A stretch of 64,000 nt of DNA, from contig JAFVGS010000020.1 in the NCBI GenBank assembly GCA_017474845.1, positions 27,030 through 91,029 on the forward strand. The letters run 5' to 3'. The notes under the pieces were generated by a model. It ran no database searches. It was not told where the DNA came from and saw nothing but the letters and a program-made list of their open reading frames with translations. Shown here in pieces: positions 59,992 to 64,000 of the stretch. The first letter of the stretch is position 1; each line of letters starts with the position of its first letter. The stretch is from Prevotella sp. (GTDB lineage: Bacteria > Bacteroidota > Bacteroidia > Bacteroidales > Bacteroidaceae). The translations under genes were made by a program, and so were the position numbers.

Positions 59992-61223
59992 GAAAGTATC
60001 TGATAATCATAGCATTAACACTTGGAACATGTCTTTATACAGACGCCCAGAGGTTTGAGGACTACTTCGAGGATCGCACCCTGCGGCTCGACTATACCTT
60101 TGCTGGCGACAACTGTCTCCATCAGATATATGTTGACGAACTCGTCAGCCTCCCCCAATGGTATGGTCGCAGAGACCATCTGGCAGAACTGCCCCTGAAA
60201 GGCAACGGGCAGATCACCATGCGTTCAAAAGCCGATGGAATGCTCATTTATCGGCACTCCTTCTCCACCCTCTTTCAGGAATGGCTCGCCACAGATGAGG
60301 CCAAGCATGTGCAGAAATCCTTTGAGAACGTGTTCCTTGTACCCTTCCCGAAAGACTCCGTGGAGATCAAGGTAGAACTGTTCGATTACCACGATGAGGT
60401 GATTAACTCATTGACGCATATCGTCGACCCCAAGGACATTCTGATCCGTAAGGCTGGTGAGCGCAGTATCACGCCCTACAACGTGCTGCATCAGGCCGCC
60501 GACACCTCCCGGTGCATCCATATAGCCTTTGTGGCGGAAGGCTATACGGCCGATGAAATGGACCGTTACCTCGACGACTGCCAGAAGGCCATCGGCTCCC
60601 TCTTCAACCACGAGCCGTTCAAATCGATGCAGGACCGTTTTAATATCATCGCCGTGAAATCCGTATCTGTAGAATCAGGCACCAGCGAGCCCTCGAAGGG
60701 TATCTGGAAGAACACGGCCCTCGGTTCCCACTTCGACACCTTCTATAGCGACCGCTATCTGACGACGTTGCACCTGAAACGGCTACACGATCTGTTGGCA
60801 GGTACGCCCTACGAGCATATCATCATCCTGGTGAATACCGAGCACTATGGCGGAGGCGGCATCTACAATTCCTATAATCTCAGTTATACGGGTGGTAAGC
60901 ATTTCTTGCCTGTCGTCGTGCACGAATTCGGCCATTCCTTCGGTGGATTGGGCGATGAATACGACTACGGCAGCGACGATCCGATTTACTTCCCTGAAAC
61001 AGAACCCTGGGAACCCAACCTGACCACCCAGGCTACGGCTTACGTCAAGTGGGAACATCTGATCAAGGAAGGAAAGGCCGGACTCATTGAGGGTGGCGGC
61101 TATCTGGAGAAAGGCGTCTGGCGTGGTTGCGAGAACTGCCGTATGCGCACCAACGAGGAGCCTGAGTTCTGTGTGGTCTGCCAGGAGGCCCTCGTCAGAC
61201 TTATTGACTTCTATACGAAATGA
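59988..61223 (+). CDS. secreted M64-family (IgA-type) metallopeptidase
   Basis: A 411-residue exported peptidase. The signal peptide (to about residue 20) is followed by an N-terminal beta-sandwich (about 22-155, M64_N-like) and the catalytic domain. The active site is HEFGHSFGGLGDEY (residues 312-325), with both His, the Glu and the later Asp/Glu as in IgA peptidase M64. A cysteine-rich end (CENCRMRTNEEPEFCVVCQE) is typical of the family. Family members in gut Bacteroidales degrade IgA or mucin-type proteins. It is co-transcribed with folK and the methylase by 4-base overlaps. Confidence 0.92.
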   Translation: MRKYLIIIALTLGTCLYTDAQRFEDYFEDRTLRLDYTFAGDNCLHQIYVDELVSLPQWYGRRDHLAELPLKGNGQITMRSKADGMLIYRHSFSTLFQEWLATDEAKHVQKSFENVFLVPFPKDSVEIKVELFDYHDEVINSLTHIVDPKDILIRKAGERSITPYNVLHQAADTSRCIHIAFVAEGYTADEMDRYLDDCQKAIGSLFNHEPFKSMQDRFNIIAVKSVSVESGTSEPSKGIWKNTALGSHFDTFYSDRYLTTLHLKRLHDLLAGTPYEHIIILVNTEHYGGGGIYNSYNLSYTGGKHFLPVVVHEFGHSFGGLGDEYDYGSDDPIYFPETEPWEPNLTTQATAYVKWEHLIKEGKAGLIEGGGYLEKGVWRGCENCRMRTNEEPEFCVVCQEALVRLIDFYTK

Positions 61224-62011
61224 TATACGAGATTTCATCGCTACAAGACGAGCGCATCGCTCTGTTTGCCTCAATGACCGAGGCCCAGCTTCGCAACCGT
61301 CTGAATATAGAACAAGGCCTTTTCATCGCAGAAAGTCCGAAGGTGATCCGTGTGGCGCTACAGGCTGGCTATGAGCCACAGGCCCTGCTCTGCGAACAGA
61401 AGCATATCGAGGGCGATGCCGCCGACATCATCGAGGCTCATCCTTCGATGACCGTCTATACAGGTTCGAGGGAACTGCTCTCCAACCTGACGGGCTACAC
61501 GCTGACCCGTGGCGTGCTCTGCGCCATGCGTCGCAAGCCGGAGCCTAAACTCGATGAAATCCTTAAGGATGCCCGTCGTGTCTGCATCATCGACAGCGTC
61601 TGCGACACCACCAATATCGGCGCCATCTTCCGCTCGGCAGCAGCACTTGGCGTGGATGCAGTATTACTTACACGAAGTTCATGTGACCCCTTGAACCGCA
61701 GGTCGATACGCGTGTCTATGGGCACTGTATTTCTCGTGCCTTGGACTTGGCTGGATGATTACCGGCAGTTGCACGATTCGGGCTTCAAGACCGCCGCAAT
61801 GGCCCTTAGTGACAATAGCATCTCCCTCTCCGACCCTATCCTCAAGCAACAGGAACATCTGGCTGTTATCATGGGAACTGAGGGCGAGGGCCTGCCCCAG
61901 AAAACAATTGAGGATGCAGACTTCGTCGTCCGCATCCCCATGTATCATCAAGTCGACTCCCTCAATGTGGCAGCAGCGGCAGCCGTTGCCTTCTGGGAAC
62001 TCACCAAATAA
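61220..62011 (+). CDS. SpoU/TrmH-family RNA 2'-O-methyltransferase
   Basis: A 263-residue SPOUT methylase. The N-terminal substrate domain (about 1-100) contains RNRLNIEQGLFIAESPKVIR. The knot motifs are NIGAIFRSAAALGVDAVLLT (motif 1), IMGTEGEGLP (motif 2) and IPMYHQVDSLNVAAAAAVAF (motif 3). The exact target (rRNA or tRNA) cannot be told from sequence. Its start overlaps the M64 gene (ATGA), and its stop abuts the stop of the convergent EamA gene with no gap. Confidence 0.93.
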   Translation: MIYEISSLQDERIALFASMTEAQLRNRLNIEQGLFIAESPKVIRVALQAGYEPQALLCEQKHIEGDAADIIEAHPSMTVYTGSRELLSNLTGYTLTRGVLCAMRRKPEPKLDEILKDARRVCIIDSVCDTTNIGAIFRSAAALGVDAVLLTRSSCDPLNRRSIRVSMGTVFLVPWTWLDDYRQLHDSGFKTAAMALSDNSISLSDPILKQQEHLAVIMGTEGEGLPQKTIEDADFVVRIPMYHQVDSLNVAAAAAVAFWELTK

Positions 62012-62914
62012 TCAGCCTTTGGCATCCTTCGCCGTTACCACCGTGACGATGTAGGCACTCAGCAGCACCAGTATTCCAGCCACGGGCTTGTCCCATGTGA
62101 GTACATCCTGACCAATCATGATGGCCACGAACGAGGCGATCACAGGTTGCAGGTTAGTGTAGATACTGACCGTTGTGGCCTGCAGGTACTTCATGGCAAA
62201 GGGGATGAGGAAATAGCCGAGGGCCGTAGCACCCAATACGATAAAGAGCATCTCCACCACTCCATCCCAGCCCCAGGTAGACGTATAGAGCGCATTCATC
62301 GGCAATTCCGGGATGGCGATGGGTACGGTCACGATGGCCGAGATCAGGAAGACATACTTCATCTGCGTCACGGGCGAGTACTTCGAGGCCACATTACGCG
62401 TTATAATAAGGTATATGGCCCATGTGAGCACACTCAGAATGGCCAGCGAAATACCGATCAAATCGTTCTTTCCAGACCCTAACGTCTGACTCATCAGCAC
62501 CATCAGCACGGCACCGGCAATACCCAGCAGCACGCCCAGGAACTTCATCGGTGTGATCTTCTCGCCTATCGTCAAGGCCGCACAGAGCATCACGGCCACA
62601 GGTGTCAGCGTCGCAATCAGCGAGAAATAGACAGGACTTGTGTAGTCGAGCGCCCAGGCGGTGAGCGTCTGTGAGATGACAAAGCCCAGCAGACCGCCAG
62701 CCAGAATGGTAATCAGGTCCTTACGCTCCACATGTTCCTTAGGCAGGAAGGCGGCAATGAGCCAGAACACGAGACAAGCACCGAGCGAGCGGGAAGCCAT
62801 ATAGCCCATGGGCGTCACCCACTCATCGAGCAGAAGTTTGGTCACAGGAACACCCAGTCCGAAGATGGTGTTCGCCAGGAAGATGGCGCTGTGCGCCTGA
62901 AGTTTCTTATTCAT
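62012..62914 (-). CDS. EamA/DMT-family transporter
   Basis: A 300-residue inner-membrane protein with about ten hydrophobic helices in two EamA repeats (about 8-145 and 155-295). It opens KLQAHSAIFLANTIFGLGVP and contains FSLIATLTPVAVMLCAAL. EamA proteins export amino acids or other small metabolites; the substrate is unknown. I start at MNKKLQAHSAIF because the promoter at 62935-62966 lies downstream of the longer alternative start at 62947. Confidence 0.9.
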   Translation of the reverse strand: MNKKLQAHSAIFLANTIFGLGVPVTKLLLDEWVTPMGYMASRSLGACLVFWLIAAFLPKEHVERKDLITILAGGLLGFVISQTLTAWALDYTSPVYFSLIATLTPVAVMLCAALTIGEKITPMKFLGVLLGIAGAVLMVLMSQTLGSGKNDLIGISLAILSVLTWAIYLIITRNVASKYSPVTQMKYVFLISAIVTVPIAIPELPMNALYTSTWGWDGVVEMLFIVLGATALGYFLIPFAMKYLQATTVSIYTNLQPVIASFVAIMIGQDVLTWDKPVAGILVLLSAYIVTVVTAKDAKG

Positions 62915-62934
62915 GTCATTTTTCTTTTGGCGTG

Positions 62935-62966
62935 CAAAGTTAAGCATTTATTTCGAACTGCACAAA
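62935..62966 (-). promoter_or_regulatory. promoter of the EamA gene
   Basis: On the minus strand, TTTG (62966-62963), 20 bp, TAACTTTG (62942-62935), 20 bases from the start at 62914. Confidence 0.75.
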
Positions 62967-63113
62967 GATTTCTCTTTTTTATCATCGAATTCTAAAAAAT
63001 ATCTAATTAACGCAAGGTTATTTGACAATAACCCAGGGATATCGCGCAATAACCCCGGGTTATTGTTTTCAAGGTGTTTTTGCCGATGCCCAGTAATGGA
63101 AATGCGGAAAGTA

Positions 63114-63370
63114 GGAAATGCGGAAAGTGGACATTAAGGTATTTTGAGGCGGTATTATAGATAGTAGAAATAATTAATACGATTGTAATAATTAATATGG
63201 CAATAATAATTATTTATATTAATAATATAATAATATTAAAGAATAAAAATAATTCAAGTAATAATTTATATATTAATAATAATAATTTTAAAAGAAATTA
63301 TACTATAAATGTCTCTTTTCCGTACTTTTCCGTACTTAGAAAATGCTTAATGTCCACTTTCCGCATTTCC
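63114..63370. repeat. 25-bp perfect inverted repeats around an AT-rich core
   Basis: The arms 63114-63138 and 63346-63370 are exact reverse complements (GGAAATGCGGAAAGTGGACA and five more bases). They enclose 207 bases, most of it A and T. The left arm is preceded by a second copy of GGAAATGCGGAAAGT at 63098-63112, and the right arm is followed by an inverted partial copy. A TTTTCCGTAC direct repeat lies inside the right part. Confidence 0.85.
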
Positions 63371-63424
63371 GCATTTCCTACTTTCCACATTTCTCAATGC
63401 TCTGGACCCCCGTTTTTTACAAGG

Positions 63425-63468
63425 CCTTCCAACACTTTTTCCATGGCTTCCAAAAAAGTGTTAGAAGG
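63425..63468. repeat. long imperfect hairpin
   Basis: CCTTCCAACACTTTTT (63425-63440) pairs with AAAAAAGTGTTAGAAGG (63452-63468), giving a stem of about 15 bp. The role is unknown; it may be a remnant end of a small element. Confidence 0.6.
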
Positions 63469-63596
63469 CTTCCCTGCAAGAAATCCATCGGCATGTAATA
63501 TAGTGGGCGATTTTCGTTCGTTGTTGGAGCCGCTACATATATACGCGGCTCCGACAATTGGACTCCTATTGGGGAGCAAACATACAAATATATGAA

Positions 63597-63628
63597 ATGC
63601 TCACAGAAGGATGTCCCCTTGTGAGCAT
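63597..63628 (-). terminator. probable terminator of the small peptide gene
   Basis: A perfect 9-bp stem ATGCTCACA/TGTGAGCAT lies just downstream of the minus-strand gene ending at 63653. The following tract is only moderately T-rich. Confidence 0.55.
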
Positions 63629-63652
63629 AGCTAATGGTAGAGTTTTTATGGC

Positions 63653-63835
63653 TTAGCGGATAATGCCCTCAGTGTCATTATCACTATCGCCTCCATAGTC
63701 GAGATTATCCTGTCCTAAGCCTCCTGAGCTAACACTATTCACCCTTCCCTTTGTTGCTAAACTGTTGACCATTAATGGCATGCGGCCATGTAGCTTCACA
63801 ACCTTGAACTGGGGTTTGAAATATTTATTCTTCAT
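63653..63835 (-). CDS. small peptide of unknown function
   Basis: A 60-residue protein starting MKNKYFKPQFKVVKLHGRMP, followed by a Ser/Gly-rich stretch (SVSSGGLGQDNLDYGGDSDN). Short Bacteroidales proteins with a MKxKYxxPxxxVVxL opening and a low-complexity acidic or Gly-rich end are common and uncharacterised. It has no signal peptide or membrane segment. A hairpin follows its stop. It may be a secreted or modified peptide, but nothing here shows that. Confidence 0.6.
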   Translation of the reverse strand: MKNKYFKPQFKVVKLHGRMPLMVNSLATKGRVNSVSSGGLGQDNLDYGGDSDNDTEGIIR

Positions 63836-63923
63836 ATCTATATCTAATTTTTAATCTTATTTAACCCAACTTTAACGCCACAAACTTGATTTCATTTGCT
63901 AATCAGCGATTTGCACATTCTCG

Positions 63924-64000
63924 CTATGGTGACTGTGTTCTACAGATTTTGATTTTTCGGAACGGCATTTTCTTGTAGTTCAACATGGAGTAGATGTCAG
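63924..64000 (-). CDS. possible 3' end of a gene entering from the right edge
   Basis: On the minus strand a frame open from the window edge ends at TAG (63926-63924). It reads YSMLNYKKMPFRKIKICRTQ near its end, which is basic. With about 24 codons visible it cannot be identified and may be chance. Confidence 0.2.
   Translation of the reverse strand, partial: DIYSMLNYKKMPFRKIKICRTQSP

Larger units (their letters stand above)
62967..63652. other. intergenic region with inverted repeats and hairpins
   Basis: No credible gene is seen in about 690 bases. It holds an AT-rich island bounded by 25-bp inverted repeats (63114-63370), a long hairpin (63425-63468), a second hairpin GGAGCCGC/GCGGCTCC (63526-63552) and a terminator (63597-63628). 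Short open frames here are not convincing. Confidence 0.7.

Noticed and set aside
63197-63595. 132-residue plus-strand frame and a 61-residue minus-strand frame in the terminal intergenic region
   Set aside because: The plus frame starts in an Asn/Ile-only translation of AT-rich DNA and runs through inverted repeats; the minus frame covers hairpins. Neither has a promoter or recognisable sequence.

Overview
The window looks like a chromosome segment from a Bacteroidales bacterium, most likely Prevotella or a close relative. Evidence read from the sequence: at least ten promoters have the Bacteroidota architecture (-33 TTTG, exactly 20 bp, -7 TAnnTTTG). Shine-Dalgarno sites are mostly absent. 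Family markers include a BspA leucine-rich-repeat protein, a BACON-type lipoprotein, DUF4835, DUF3127, DUF4890-like and IgA-peptidase M64 proteins, an ECF sigma/short FecR/TonB-receptor trio, and secreted proteins ending in a G(I/V)Y(I/V)Q..KK.I tail. No rRNA, tRNA, CRISPR array or intact insertion sequence was seen.

Layout. 0-2.6 kb: AAA-ATPase/PD-(D/E)XK protein, a possible decayed ORF, and a DUF4890-like periplasmic protein. 2.6-4.5 kb: a stand-alone, divergent ftsZ coupled to an unknown gene. 4.5-7.9 kb: a two-gene signalling operon (orphan NMT1-like binding protein plus Cache-HAMP-PP2C-HATPase protein). 8.0-13.3 kb: BspA protein, lipoprotein, galE. 13.4-20.6 kb: minus-strand housekeeping operon lon-tgt-lptF/G-DEAD helicase-ispE. 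20.7-22.2 kb: trmN6-type methyltransferase and omega-amidase. 22.2-26.6 kb: accessory block with a VirE-N/DUF3987-like protein and a tight HigA-led operon of two unknown genes. 26.9-29.2 kb: two secreted proteins (dockerin, beta-helix). 29.2-30.6 kb: AT-rich, repeat-laden intergenic space. 30.6-38.7 kb: nucleoside-hydrolase lipoprotein, DUF3127, and dnaN-exonuclease-DUF4835-recN-TPR operon. 38.8-43.5 kb: rarA-dnaB-PP2C operon. 43.7-48.9 kb: acidic protein, hppA, duplicated PAP2 phosphatase, M15 peptidase. 48.9-55.6 kb: DUF1015, a secreted CarboxypepD-like protein, a frameshifted gene, GH5 cellulase, serA, serC. 55.9-59.6 kb: sigma/anti-sigma/TonB receptor. 59.6-62.9 kb: folK, M64 peptidase, SpoU methylase, EamA exporter. 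The last 1.1 kb holds another inverted-repeat AT-rich island, several hairpins and a small unknown peptide gene.

The most distinctive themes are two. First, short families of intergenic repeats (GAAGTTAAA, GGTAAAAA, GTGAAAA, CTGTCAACTGTCA and CCCCTCCTAA-type) have entered coding sequence: a palindromic copy forms an in-frame insertion in Lon, and others encode signal peptides or gene ends. Second, Cache-HAMP-PP2C phosphatases appear twice, once paired with an orphan ABC-type binding protein and once at the end of a replication/repair operon. The HigA-led three-gene operon at 24.8-26.6 kb is the best candidate for an undescribed system, but its partners have no recognisable domains.
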